Source: Histoplasma ohiense (taxonomy: Eukaryota > Ascomycota > Eurotiomycetes > Onygenales > Ajellomycetaceae). Taken from it: DNA of 64,000 nucleotides. Below the pieces are notes generated by a model that saw nothing but the letters and a program-made list of their open reading frames with translations, did no database searches and was not told the origin of the DNA. Made by a program: the position numbers and the translations under genes. The stretch lies in contig JAEVHH010000002.1 of NCBI GenBank assembly GCA_017607445.1, forward strand, positions 3,401,501 through 3,465,500, written 5' to 3'. Positions 37,201 through 49,700 of the stretch are shown here, one piece after another (position 1 is the first letter of the stretch; every line of letters starts with the position of its first letter).

Positions 37201-37720
37201 TTGAGTGTTGAGATCATTGAGAATCAACTGAATCAGCAAATCTGTATATATATGATCAGCAGACTCATCTACTGCAGGAACTGCAGCAGCAGCTGTCAAA
37301 CAACAGCATTTGACATCACAGACATGTTCACAATTGAGAGTCTGACAGTCAGTGCAGATCTTGAAGACACAAATAGCAGTGTGAAACAGATGAGATAGAC
37401 AGTCTTCACAGCACACATCACAGTGTGACAGTTCAACTTGCTGTGAGTTGAGCACAGAAGCAGCTACATCTCTCAATGACAGATGAAAGATTTGAACTGA
37501 ATATGCCTTGCATATGCAATACTGAGCTTGACAGCACATAGAGTATGTACAGAATAATGCATTGAATTGAAGCTGTTCAAATATGCTGAGAGGATGAGAA
37601 TCCCCACACACTGAGCAGAGATGCATTAAGTATATTAACAAATGTATATAGATTGTAACAAATGTAGAGAAGAGTATAAAGAATGTAAATACAGTAGAGA
37701 ACATCTGTAAAGAAAAGAAT
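34249..37720 (-). pseudogene. Helitron 1 Rep (HUH) and Helitron-like N-terminal region
   Basis: On the minus strand from 5' to 3': a Cys-rich N-terminal part (about 37700-37150), CSACRAKHWIDECV (about 37020-37080), the Helitron-like segment LPLHYVLLFSF (about 36250-36300), then the Rep core. Its TIEYQKCGLSHIHLLI contains the His-x-His of the HUH motif (35581-35589), and about 400 bp downstream KYINKYVYK carries the two-Tyr motif (about 35148-35182). These are hallmarks of rolling-circle Helitron replication initiators. Multiple TGA codons interrupt the frame. It joins the helicase across gypsy A1. Confidence 0.85.
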
Positions 37721-37856
37721 GAAGATTAATATCAGAACTGTACAGACCACAGAGAGTGGTTCATGAATTTGATAAGATTCACATAATATCATGTGAGGTC
37801 ATATTACAGTATTTTTTTCAGGAAAAAAGTTGGTTTTTCTATAATATAAAAAGAGA

Positions 37857-38237
37857 AAACCAACTTTTTTCCTGAAAAAAATACTGTAATGTGACCTCAT
37901 GTGATATCATATAAACCTCATCAAATCCATGAATGAATTGAATGGCTCTCTGTACATGTAACAGACATACTTCAATTAACAATCTAGCACTATCTCTTTT
38001 TATATTATAGAAAAACCAACTTTTTTTCTGAAAAAAATACTGTAATATTCTGTAATATAATCTCATGTGATGTCATATAAATCTCTCTTTATATTATAGA
38101 AAAATCAACTTTTTTCCTGAAAAAAATACTGTAACATGATCTCACATGATATCACATGAATCTCATCAAATTCATGAATGGATTGAATGGCTCTCTGTAC
38201 ATGTAACAGACATACTTCAATTAACAATCTAGCACTA
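37857..38237 (+). repeat. Tandem array of Helitron 5' termini, right part
   Basis: Completes the unit interrupted by Helitron 1, then carries an 89-bp unit (37993) and a 156-bp unit (38082), up to the 5' end of Helitron 2 at 38238. LTR-A-like fragments recur at 37957 and 38202, again 245 bp apart. Because Helitron 1 ends head to head with this array, 37790-37925 forms a large inverted repeat. Confidence 0.85.
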
Positions 38238-39640
38238 TCTCTCTTTATATTATAGAAAAACCAACTTTTTTTCTGAAAAAAATACTGTAATATTCTGTAA
38301 TATAATCTTATGTGATGTCATATAAATCTCATTAAATCTATAAATGAATTGAATAGCTTTCTATACAGTTTTAATATTAATCTTTATTCTTTTTTTTATA
38401 GATATTCTCTACTATATTTACATTTTTTATACTCTTCTTTACATTCATTACAATCTATATATATATTCATTAATATACTCATTTCATGTATCTCTATTCA
38501 GTGTGTGGTGATTTTTATTTTCTCAGTATATTTGAATAGTTTCAATTTAAATTTCAATATATTATTCTGTATATACTCTACATACTGTCAAGTTTAGTAT
38601 TGTATATATGAGATATATTCAGTTCAAATCTTTTATCTATTATTAAGAGATGTAGTTGTTTCTGTGCTCAATTTATAATAAATTGAATTGTTATACTGTA
38701 ATATATACTGTGAAAACTGTCTATCTCATCTATTTTATACTATTATTTATATCTTCAAGAACTGCATTGACTGCTGAGCTCACAATTATAAATATATTTA
38801 TAATATTAAATATCATTATTTGACAGCTGCTATTGCAGTTTCTGCAGCAGAATGAATCTGCTGATTATATATATATAAATTTACTGAATCAGCTCATTCT
38901 TGATGATTTTGATATTTGAATTGATTCAATTATTTCTGAATTAATTGTTAATTTTTCAATTATTTATAATTTCTGATCTATTCTCTGTGACTTTCACTTC
39001 TATATTTATCACTGTCAATTATTCAATTTTGATTAAATGAATGTTTACTGCTCTGTCTACAGAGTTAAGTATTGAATTAATAAATATATATCTAAATTAT
39101 CAAAAACTTTTTCAATATTTTTTATATACTGTATAAAAGATGCTGTGAGATTATCATCTGTCTGAGAATTTTCATTAGAGTTATATAAACTGTTTAATAA
39201 TAATATAACTGATATAAAGTATTTTTGTAGATATATTTAAAATTACAACTCTGTTCAGAACTTCTGATATTTATATTTTTTAAATATAAACAGAATTCAT
39301 ATCTTGATTATCTGACTACTGATAATTTGATATTATTTCAAATATAAAGAAAATTCTATCATCTGTAAGAGCTGTTTAAATCTGAATTAGATGAAAATAT
39401 CTATTTTATATAAATATAAATTTATAATCTACAATTTGATACAGATATTATAAATGATATGAATTTTATTATACATTCTAATATATTTAATTATATCTGT
39501 ATTATATTGTTTACTGTTTATTTATTTGTTTTTCTATATTTTTCTATTATATTGTTGATTATTAATATTTCTAAAATTAATTCTTTTATTCAGTTTTATC
39601 AGTCTGTATGAAAGATACTATAAAATAGCTTTGTTGTATA
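38238..39640 (+). mobile_element. Helitron 2, 5' part (strongly AT-mutated)
   Basis: Begins TCTCTCTTTATATTATAG after an A and then follows the 5' half of Helitron 1 (its minus strand) through the Cys-rich N-terminal region, with far more C-to-T and G-to-A change. It is interrupted at 39641 by a Tc1/mariner element and resumes at 60883. No open frame of length survives. Confidence 0.82.
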
Positions 39641-40131
39641 CAGATGCTTCTGCAAAAAGTTTTGTCTCACTCTACTAAGCACTAAAAACACCACAATTTT
39701 CTTCTGAAATATGCACTGAAATTAATACTGAAGATTCTGTATCTCATTCTTTTATTATTATTCAAATTAATAAGTAAGTTAGTTACAGACAGTAATTAAT
39801 GAAATCTTTCTTTCTTATATTCATTGCCATCTTCTAACTCTATAATCTTCTTAATATAAACAGAAATTCACTCTATTCAAGTCTGAATCTGCTTCTGTGA
39901 TAGATCTCTTCATATTCTTTCTCATATTGCTATAGCTGCTGTCTGATTCTGTGGAGCTTCTTTGACAGTTGTTTTTCATTTCATTCAGATTCAAGCAGAT
40001 TCAATCATATTGAAATCTGAGGAATTTACACATCAGAGCATCTGTTGAATGTGATGAATCTCATATATATAATGTTGAATATAGTGATTATGAGCAGAAG
40101 CTCAATTCTTCTGAACAATGATATTTGAATG
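39641..40131 (-). pseudogene. Mariner transposase, C-terminal part
   Basis: The minus strand reads NSSDFNMIESA (40000-40026), a mutated form of the NSPDLNxIEPAW motif carrying the last catalytic acid of the DDE/D triad, followed by KTTVKEAP and near the end SVYIKKIIELEDGNEYKKER, typical of fungal Tc1/mariner transposases. Several Trp and Arg codons are TGA. Confidence 0.8.
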
Positions 40132-40602
40132 TGTAACAGACATACTTCGATTAACAATTTGATACTATTCTAATTACAGATTACAAATTGATTAAGAAAA
40201 GAAAGAGAAAAGAAATCAGAAGAAAAAATTATATGAAGAGGATTTTTATAGAGAGAAATTCAGAGTGAAAAAATATCAGAAGTCATTTCACAGTGAAGTG
40301 TGAAGTAGAAGAACATTAAAAGCTACACAGAAGAATCATTAGAAACTATACAAATGTGAAGTGTGAGATAAGAGAATCATTGAAAACTACACAGAAGAAT
40401 TGTTAGAAATTATATAAGTGCAGAGCACAGAGTGAAAGAATGTTAAGAGCTACACAGAAGATTCATTAGAGACTACACAAGCACAGAGTATAGAGTGAAA
40501 GAATATCAAGAGTTACATGAGATTACAATAATCAGAAACAAGTGAGTGCAGAAGAGAAGTTGATTGTATAAGTTAATTGCTAATAAATGCTAATTCATCA
40601 CA
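40132..40602 (-). repeat. 3' LTR of gypsy A2
   Basis: 471 bp, TGTAACAGACATACTTCG at the outer end and ATTCATCACA at the inner end. It lacks two of the 63-bp internal units seen in the 597-bp class. Confidence 0.92.
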
Positions 40603-43600
40603 TTATCCCTCTCTATCAGAGTGAGTGAGGACTCATAGATGTTGAGAGTGGTGGTGTCTTTCAAAATAAATGCAGATTCTCAGATTGAATGATTGTATTC
40701 TACTCATTTGACAAGATATTCACAGCAGTGATGATTGATTCTATCATCAAGAATTGTTTTAATCTCTTATTTGAGTTTATTGTCTTCTTCTACAATGATA
40801 GATAGCTGTTAATTGAAGATTCTCTGTGAGGAGAATGAATCCTCAGCTGCAGATTGAAGCAGATTTGTATGAAAGATATTGTGAATATCAGATGAAATGT
40901 TAAGTTGATAATCATGTGTATCTAGTACTTTCTTCACTGTATACTTGATGTGATGATAATCTAGTGTATACAAAAGATGATTCATTCTTATGTTCTTGAG
41001 ATTCAGTTAGACTTTGTTTTCTATATAATATTGAGTTGTAGAACTTCTTCTGATGTTTATTTGATTCTTATAATCTTACTGAGTGCTGATCATTGAAGCT
41101 TCTATTCATTCATGAACTTTCTTCAGTTTATTTATGATATTCTCTGTCATCTGTATGAGGCTGTGGATGTACATGATTTCTCAGAAAGTCTCAGAGAAGT
41201 TCAGAATCTCTAAGTTGTATTTATATAGAAGAAAAAATGAGCTTACATCTGTTGTAGCAGAATCTCAACTGTTAATTGCAATCTCAGTGTGTGACAGCAG
41301 ATTGCTTCAGTTGTCTTGCATATAATTGCAGAATTTATAAAGAATGTTTTTTACTGTTTATATTATTTTCTCAGTAGCTTCATCAGTCTCTGAGTGATAT
41401 ACTGTTGATAACTTTTGTTCAATTTTTAGTAATTGACATATATAGATTCAGAGTGTGCTGATGAATTGACTGTCTCTATCTGATACAATGAATGAAGACA
41501 GACTGTGTATACAATAGAATGAGCTTCTGATGAAGATGTCTGCAACTACTTCAATGTTTATTTTATCACAGAGCTGTAGTATTACACTCTTACTGAGTTG
41601 ATCAACAATGACTAGAATATTCATAGAATCTTCACTCTTGAATAAGAAAACTGCAAAATCAATAATTATATCATATTAAATTTAGTCAGAGATAGATTGA
41701 GGCTTCAGCATCTCTTTTCAACATTCATATTATATCATCACTGAGCTGCAGTGATCACAGTTGTGTACAAATCAATGTATGTTTTTCAACATATCTGATC
41801 AGTAGAATTCTCAGACAATGATGTTGTACATGATTTTGTATTCTGAATACTCAATCATTGATGAGTTATGAATTTCTTACATGATTTATATTCATAGAGA
41901 TTCTGAATCAGAGATTCATCATCTATCTCAAAAATGTAAGCAGTTGTTATTGTTGATTGAATATGCTGAGATATCTGTTCTTGAGTATATATCTGTGAGA
42001 AATCAGAGTGTTTTGCTTTGTATGATTTCAGCAGCTTGTTGTCAGAATTCATCTGCTTCTGTTGTTAGTCTTCATTATTCTTCAAACAAAAATTCTTGAG
42101 CTTGAAACTGATTGATATATATACAGAGTTCATCTGATTGTGTAGAACTTTCTATGATTGCAGAGTTGATTAATCAATACTCTCAGTGTTTTCATCTGTC
42201 ATTCAAATCATCAGATAATATATCTTGTTCTCAGTAGAACAGAACATTCACAAAAGTGTTCTCTACTTCAGATCAATAACAAATTATGAATGAAAAACAG
42301 CTAAGAAACAATGATCAATGCATATATCTTTCAGTGAGTTTATAAGTGATTGTGAAGTACTCTAAATTCTTATAATCAGTAACAATCTCAAATTTTTTGA
42401 CATTTATAAGTTTGAACTCTTATTCTTCAAAATATTGTATGATTGCTAGAAGTTTCTTGTTGTAGATCTTGTAGTTGCATTCAGCAGATGACATTTTTTT
42501 CAAGATGAAGATATAAAATTATAGAATATTTTTGTTATTATATTGTATCAGTGCTTCATCTACTACATAATCTGAGATATCTGTTTCAAGAATTGTATGT
42601 TTATTCAGATCAAATGATTGCAGTATTGAAGTATTTGTGAATATATACTTCAGCTTTTTGAATACTGCATTCACTTCATCAGTTCATTGAAATACAGTAT
42701 CTTTTCAGATCAGATCTGTCAGTGATTATACAATATCAGAGAAGTCTTTGATGAATCTTCAGTAGAAGTTGATAAATTCTAGAAAGCTTCTAGTTTCTTT
42801 TACTGAGACTGATGTTTCTCAGTTGAGAATTGCTTTCATCTTCTTAGAATTCATACATACATCTTTTTCAGCTTTGATGATAAATTCTAGATAGATTGTA
42901 GACTTGATCTCAAAGTCACATTTATCAATATCCACTTACAGTCTGATTTTTTATAGATGATCAAGCACTTGTTATATATGCTTGCAGTACTCAATAAACA
43001 GTTCATCAATAAAGATTAGAATATTATTCATATATACTGAGATGATCTCATTAAGCAGATCTTATAGAGCTCAGTTAATATATTTCTGAAATGTGCTCAG
43101 AGTGTTTGCTAATTCAAAGAGAGTCACTGTTCATTTGTATAATCTGTAATGTGTACAAAAAATGATTAGTCATTCATCATCTTCATTAATTCTTATCTTA
43201 TAGAAGGCTGCAGAGATGTCAAGCTTTGTAAATCATTTTACTTTTTCTATTTATTTGAATATTTTATTGATGAGTGAAAGAGAGTATCAGTTTTTCTGTG
43301 TAATTTTATTGAGTTTTTGATAGTCAATGCAGAATTATAAGTCTTCTTCTGATTTCTTCACAAACAGTACAGATACTGCAGTGAATGAGTTGTTAATATA
43401 AATGAAATTTTTATTCAGTAGTCTGTTGAGCATTTTTTGTAGAATGAGAAGCTCATTATGTGATATACTGTAGAGAGAATCTCAGAGTGATTGCAGATTC
43501 TTATCATTCTTTTTAATGAGCTCAATTATATGATTTATACTGAGTTCTCAGTGAGAAGAAAGCTTTTCAGCTTTCTTCTCATCAAACACATCTATAAAAT

Positions 43601-46035
43601 CTTTGTATAATTTGAGTAGTTTCTTACACAGTTTCTTGAGATCTTTGAGTTCTAGTTTTTCTAATATTTTTTTGATATCTGTTATATTAGCAGTGAACAC
43701 TTGAACATTCTTCTTCTCATGCATTTGATGAGTTAGTAGTTTGTATGATTTCACTGATATCTGAATGAGATCAGTGATTCTATCAACATTCTTCTTGTAA
43801 ACACAGTTGTCTTCTGAGAAAATAAGACAGCAGTTGTATGCATTCAACAAAATTTCAAATTCTGTGAATTATGATAGACTGAGTATTAGATTGTACTCAA
43901 GATTTTGTATTTTGTATATATATATATTCTTTTTCTCATGTTCTTCTATGTCAATATTAAATCTTATCATGTTGTAGAAGATGAATTCTCTGAGACTGTC
44001 AAATTCACTGAGTTTACACAGTTTGAGAAAGACAATACACTGAAGTTTATATTTCTTGATCAGCTGAGTGTCTATAAAAGTATAGTGAAGAAAATCACTG
44101 TCTATCATTGCTTATATATTGATTAGACTATTTACAATGACAGAGATTATGATTGCATTCATTTGCATCTTCTGTTTAAATCTTCAGCTAGCTTTCTGCT
44201 TCTTGAGTTCTTGTCTATATTTTAGAGCAAGAGCTGCCCCGGTGGCTGAATGGGTAATGCGGCCACCAGGTAGCGCTTTGGCGTGGGGACCCAGAGTGTG
44301 TGGGTTCGAAACTCACAGAGGACAACATTACATTCAAAGTCAACTTCTCAGCTTCTAAAATAATGAGATGTGAACTTGCCAAGTAGATACCTTCAGACAG
44401 ATCTACTACTTGATTTAGCTTATTGTTTCTGAGCTGGAAATCTGTATTGTATGTATCAATTCTGTCTTTCATTAATTTTCCTATGTTCTTGTTATTCTTG
44501 GTGCTGTTCAACACTAAGCATTTCTCTGGTATAACCAACTCTTGTCTGTATTTAACATCACACAAGGACTCGTCATAAGCGCTGCTTGCATACAAGTATA
44601 ACAGAAGAATAATAATAATAATAATAGAGCAAGAGCTCATCTTTTCTCTGTTCTTGCTTGTTCACAGATGACACAGTATTCACATATATGAGGAGTTTAC
44701 TCAGAGTAATTGCATTTGAATATTGATTTGTGAAGTGTTCTGACTTGTCACAGTGTATGCAGACTTCTCTGATGATTCAATCAGCAGTGTTCTTCTCTGA
44801 GATGTTGAGAATCTTTGAATGACTTGTATTTACATATGAGACTTAGTTCATTGATTCTGATTCAGAGGTGGAAAGTGCTGTAGAATGATTTGAAGCATAT
44901 ACATTTATTCAGTGAAATTCTCTGCAATTTTGAAGTGCACAGAACTGAGACAGATCATTGTTCAACAGACAAAAATCAGTACAGAATTCACTGTATATTG
45001 AAAATTTCAGATACTCTATACTTCAGTTATGCAACTGAAAGTTCAAGTTCTTGAATAATATATTGATCTTGACAGCATCATTTCAGTCTTGCTCATCTGC
45101 TTCTAGAAGTTTGCAATTGAATTCAGAAAGATAAATTGTCAATACAATATTCATCTAATAAATCTGATTAAGTCAGTCTAATATCTTGACTTGAAGTATA
45201 GAATTGAGAAAGAGAGAATCAAGTTGTTGAAAAACTAGCTCTGATATACACTGATTGTTCTGATAATAACTTATTCAGAATTGAAATTTTACTAATGTAT
45301 CATCATTCAATCTGCTATAAATATACTATATTTGATTGAATAGTAAGTCTATTGCTTGTTCATCAATATTCAATTTGATGTTTGTTTTTGACTTTCATAT
45401 GAGATAGAGTGCTAGATTTTTCTTGTATTTGTCAAGAATTGAAAGCTTCTCTCTTGAGAACTTTTTGTGAGATGTAGATGTAGAAGAAACAGTGAATATG
45501 AGAGTGTTTATCTCAGTAAATCATTGTTGCAATTCAGTCATCTGTAGCATCTGTTGCTGAAGAATACTTTATAGATCTAAGTTATCATCTGCTGCATTTG
45601 AGTGTGATGAGTGTTTGTAGAATTGTTCATAGTTCATTTTGATGTCTAAGAATATGTAATAATAATAAAAAAAAAAAAGAAATACTTGTAGATATTCAGT
45701 TCTCTTGCAGACATTATTTGCAGTGTTGCAGTGCTAAGCTTTGTTAAGCTTCTTTGTGAATACTATTTACAGTGTTACAGTTTGTAGATAATCAGATCTT
45801 GTAGAACACAGTCAATTATATCTCAGACACTTAGACACAACAGTCTATATAATTAATAATAAGAATATTCAAGTCTATAAGAGATCTCTTGTAACAACTA
45901 GACACTCAGATCTGTAAACAACATATTCAGATGTAAGAACTGATAACAAAACACTCAGATTTTAAACAACACACTCAGATGTAAAAATTAATAACAAAAC
46001 ACTCAAGTCTTAAACACAGAAGAATCAATTTGTAA
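40603..46035 (-). pseudogene. gag-pol of gypsy A2
   Basis: Minus-strand gag-pol with chromodomain at about 40620-40800, integrase about 41250-42100, RNase H about 42400-42700, RT about 42750-43500 with its catalytic motif changed to YMNN (43020-43036), and protease at 43869-44108 with DSG changed to DSD. A SINE interrupts the gag-protease junction region at 44236-44624. Gag lies at about 44650-45650. Numerous stops. Confidence 0.87.
44236..44624 (+). mobile_element. tRNA-derived SINE with (AAT)n tail
   Basis: A 389-bp insert in gypsy A2 flanked by a perfect 13-bp TSD, TAGAGCAAGAGCT (44223-44235 and 44625-44637). Gypsy A3 has the uninterrupted site near 54060. It begins with a tRNA-like head: 7-base GCCCCGG, T8-G9, A box TGGCTGAATGGG (44243-44254) and B box GGTTCGAAACT (44303-44313). 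A T-arm GTGGG-TTCGAAA-CTCAC is foldable. A body of no recognised origin and an AAT-repeat tail (about 44608-44624) follow. Unlike its host it keeps CpG (GCGGCC, TAGCGC, TTGGCG, TTCGAA, CTCGTC, AAGCGC), so it probably inserted after mutation of A2. Confidence 0.85.
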
Positions 46036-46350
46036 TGTAACAGATGTACTTCAATTAACAATTTGATACTATTCTAATTACAGATTATGAATTGATTAAG
46101 AAAAGAAAGAGAAAAGAAATCAGAAGAAAAGATCATACAAAAGAGATTCTTATAGAGAGAAATTCAGAGTGAAAAAATATCAGAAGCTGCTTTACAGTGA
46201 AGTGTGGAGTAAAAGAATGTTAAAAGCTACACAGAAGAATCATTAGAAACTACACAAGCACAGAATATGAAGCAGAAGAATCATTGAGAGCTATATGAAA
46301 GAATTGTTAGAAACTACACAAGTGCAGAGCATGAAGTAGAAGAATGTTAA
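46036..46350 (-). repeat. 5' LTR of gypsy A2, part next to the internal region
   Basis: Starts TGTAACAGATGTAC (46036) and is interrupted after GTTAA (46346-46350) by gypsy B. The remainder is at 59725-59885, where the first five bases are the duplicated GTTAA. Confidence 0.9.
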
Positions 46351-46732
46351 TGTAAGCAGCAGTATGAAAATTAGCTGCTTATATCACAAAAAGTCCTTAA
46401 GACTCTGCAAGAATTAAATTGTAGAAGATAATACAGTAATATATCAGAGAGAATTTGAATTAATATCAATATTGTAGAACATAGAGGTCAAATTAAAACA
46501 GAATAATTCACTAATCTCTAGAAGATTGAGTCAGCTGCTATCTATATACACAATATCATAAACAGATCAAACTTGCTATGATGTAGATGATATAGTATGA
46601 TGCAAGTGGCAAGATAATGTCTTGATTTCAAATCTGATATGACATTGATGATGCTATATTTGATGATGTCATATCTTTAGAGCAATCACTAATTTCAGTC
46701 TAGCACTGATAACTTAGTGCAGATTTCTTACA
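46351..46732 (-). repeat. 3' LTR of gypsy B
   Basis: 382 bp, TGTAAGCAGCAGTATG...GATTTCTTACA. CpGs present in the outer end of the 5' LTR (59660-59724) are TG or CA here. Confidence 0.93.
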
Positions 46733-49700
46733 ACTGCCTTCTCTGAAAGAGCCACTATTCCAGTGGGTCAAAAAATCATAGAGTAATTATAGATAATTCA
46801 CAATCACAAGCAACAGTGAATCTTTATTGTTTCACTGATAACACAAAACTCATAGAAGTAAATAGAATCATAACTGACAATACAGAAGTAAATAGAATTA
46901 TAGAACACATAATTTCACAAAGAATATAGAGAATGAGAATCTCTGAGCAAATCTTGATTCTGATAAACTATCAAGAGATTTCTTCCTCCACCCCTGCTAT
47001 CAATATTTCAAAGAAGAATGTAAGTAATCACTAGAGAATCAGTGGATTATCAATATAGAAACATTTGTTAACAGTAAAAGCAGTTTTTTTAACCATATTT
47101 TCCAGAGAAATCCTCAGTCAGTAAGTATTGTGTTGCTTTGTTTCTATTTCCAGTAAGAGATTGCTAACTTGCTTCAAATAGAATCAGAAATTATGTCATT
47201 TACTTCAGTTAATCAGCAAATTCAGAATTTTGTCACTGAGAAGAACATTGCAGCTGATTCTGTGACAGAAAAAGTTCTCACAGAAGACATATTCATGAAA
47301 CTGCATGAAGAAATCAATGAACAATCAGAAGAGAAGCAGTACACTCACAGTCTGAAGCTGAAAAGCTGTGTTTGCTGTTTCAAAGCAATAGAAGACATGC
47401 CTCTCTGTGTGTAAGAGATCATATTTAAAAACTGCAAGAGATATCACAACAATAGATCTCATTGCAATCTCATAAGTTTATCAAAGTAATATCAAAGATT
47501 TGATAATAAAATTAACACTGAAATAGATTTCTGCACATTTCAAAGATCAGACTATGGCATTAAAGATGTTATTTCAGAAGGATCTGAGAAAATACTCTGA
47601 ATTGCTAGCAATGCAGAAGGTATTTGTGAAGAAACTCAGTGTATATTACTTATTTGAACATAATAAAATTGACAGAGATATTTCCAGTACTTCACAGCAC
47701 TGAAAGACTCATGTTGCTGCTGACAGAATCTCTATCAAAAGAAAATCTGTTGCTGCATCAGTCTCTGCTGCTTTCTCTACTTTCTCTGCTGCTGCTTCTG
47801 TGATCATATCAAATTCATCTTCTGCCCTCAAAGTTCTTGTGATTCTGCAGTGGATTGAAACTGCTCAGAAGGAAATGAACAAAAAAATGAAAAAAATGAT
47901 TACACAGATGGGGGAGATGGCTCAGAATATTGAATGCTTGAAGACAATGTTTTATACAGTACATATAACCAAAGGAATTTCACTAGATAATTGCTAACAG
48001 ATTGTAGTTGATAGAAAGAATCAGGAAAATTGAAAGAGAATTTGATATTATGAAAGAAGAATAAATTATAGATGATGTTCTGAAGAGTTCTTTGAGTGTT
48101 TTTTAAATAGTTTTTTCATCAAGAGCATAATACTCAGAATAATATCTTGATTCTTTGCTTTTTCCTTCTGATCAGAATTCAAAATCATAACATAGCCTCA
48201 TTAAACTTCTAAAACCTTGTAGAATAAAAAGAAGAAGAGTGTCACTAAGCTTCAAAAATCTTTCACAGTTCAAAACAGAAGTGTAGATAAGTAGAAACTT
48301 CAAAATCTTTATAGAAAAAAATAGAAGAACTACTAATATTGTATTCTGAAACACTTCTTCTTAACAAGAGATCAATTTCAATTTATCTTCTCATATTCTT
48401 CAAGAAGGTTACAGAAATTCAAAAGATTATTAGAGAGTTTTCAAGTGTTCTCAGTATTAGAATATTCTTTCCACTTGACAAGATATTGCTCCTTATTACA
48501 GTGCAATCATTTATTCAAAATAACTTCAACAAAATATTTCATTTCATCTTCAAGTAGAATGTCAGAAGGTTTCTTAGGTTCTTCATCTGATCTCTGATAA
48601 TAGAGTTTCAACAAGATAACATGGAAGACAGAATGTATAGATTCAAAGGTTCTCAGAAGATCTAGTTAATATACTTGCAATTCAATGATATTCAGAATTG
48701 TAAACTGTTCAAATCATTTATCTTCAAGCTTGCAGCAAGATCTAGAAGTTGTTATATTTATGAAAAATAGAAGAACTTAATCTTCAATGACAAAGAATTT
48801 CTCTTGATATCTTCTGTTATAGTATTCCACTTGCTTTTTGAAGAATTTTCAGACTTTGACTTGGAGATTGCTTTGTATCTCTTGTAATTTCTTCACCCTT
48901 GCTGTAGCTAAGAGCTCAAGATCAATAGAGATTATAGATTCAGATTCTTTATCAATTACCTCTCTCAGCAGAACAGAATCATAATCTAGTAGTGTTTGAA
49001 ACAGTGACATATCAATAGATACTTGAGAAACAGAATTGTAGATGAATTGTGTCTGCAGAAGTAGATTCACTCAGTTATTCTGATAGTAGTTCATGTATGC
49101 TTATAAATAGTTCTCTAATGTTTGATTCTGATGTTCTGTTTGCTCATCAGTTTGAGGATGGAATGCTGTACTCAGATTGTGCTTAACTTGTAAATAATAA
49201 CAGAATGTTGATCAGTAGTGACTGGTAAACAACTTATCTCTATCAGATATAATAGACAAAGATGAACTGTAATCACTTAGAATAGCATCTATAAACAATT
49301 CTGCAAAATCAGAAGCAGTAATTGAAGTCATGCAAGGAAAGTACTTAGCTAGTTTAATATAGCAGTTCAGTATGATCAAAATACTATCATAGATAATTCT
49401 CTTTTGAATTACTGATGATAATTCAACAATGAAATTCATAGCAAGAGAACTGAACAGTCTAGTAGATATGAAGATTTTGACAAATTGCTCATATGATTTA
49501 TACCTCTTAGCTTTAACATACTGACAGATATCACACTCTCTGACATACATTTCAACATCTTTTCAGAGTGTATTTCAGTAATATTTGTGATATAGAAGCT
49601 CTAAGATTCTGGCAATATCAAAGTGATCTGCTCAGAAGTCATTATGATGTATTCATAATAACTTCTAAGTGATTGCTTTGCTAGAGAGAATATAGATAGC

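Larger units (their letters stand above)
25047..37856 (-). mobile_element. Helitron 1 (autonomous type, degenerate, split by gypsy A1)
   Basis: The element lies on the minus strand: its 5' end, TCTCTTTTTATATTATAG, is at 37856 and its 3' end at 25047. Without gypsy A1 and its TSD it is about 6.6 kb. Joining the flanks 25027-25046 and 37857 onward restores one intact 156-bp array unit, which fixes both ends. The insertion point is between T residues of the unit. The 3' end is a small hairpin (CAAGC/GCTTG around TGCAATT, 25047-25063) ending CTTG on the element strand rather than CTRR. It encodes a HUH-type Rep, a Pif1-like helicase and an accessory ORF in the opposite orientation, all broken by stops. 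Confidence 0.82.

Noticed and set aside
34300..37700. Plus-strand ORFs in the Rep region as host genes
   Set aside because: All overlap minus-strand Rep text with HUH and Tyr motifs; the plus frames show no conserved features.
44215..44640. 141-codon minus-strand ORF with an Ile-rich start
   Set aside because: It covers the SINE on the opposite strand; the Ile run is the AAT tail read in reverse and the rest has no protein character.
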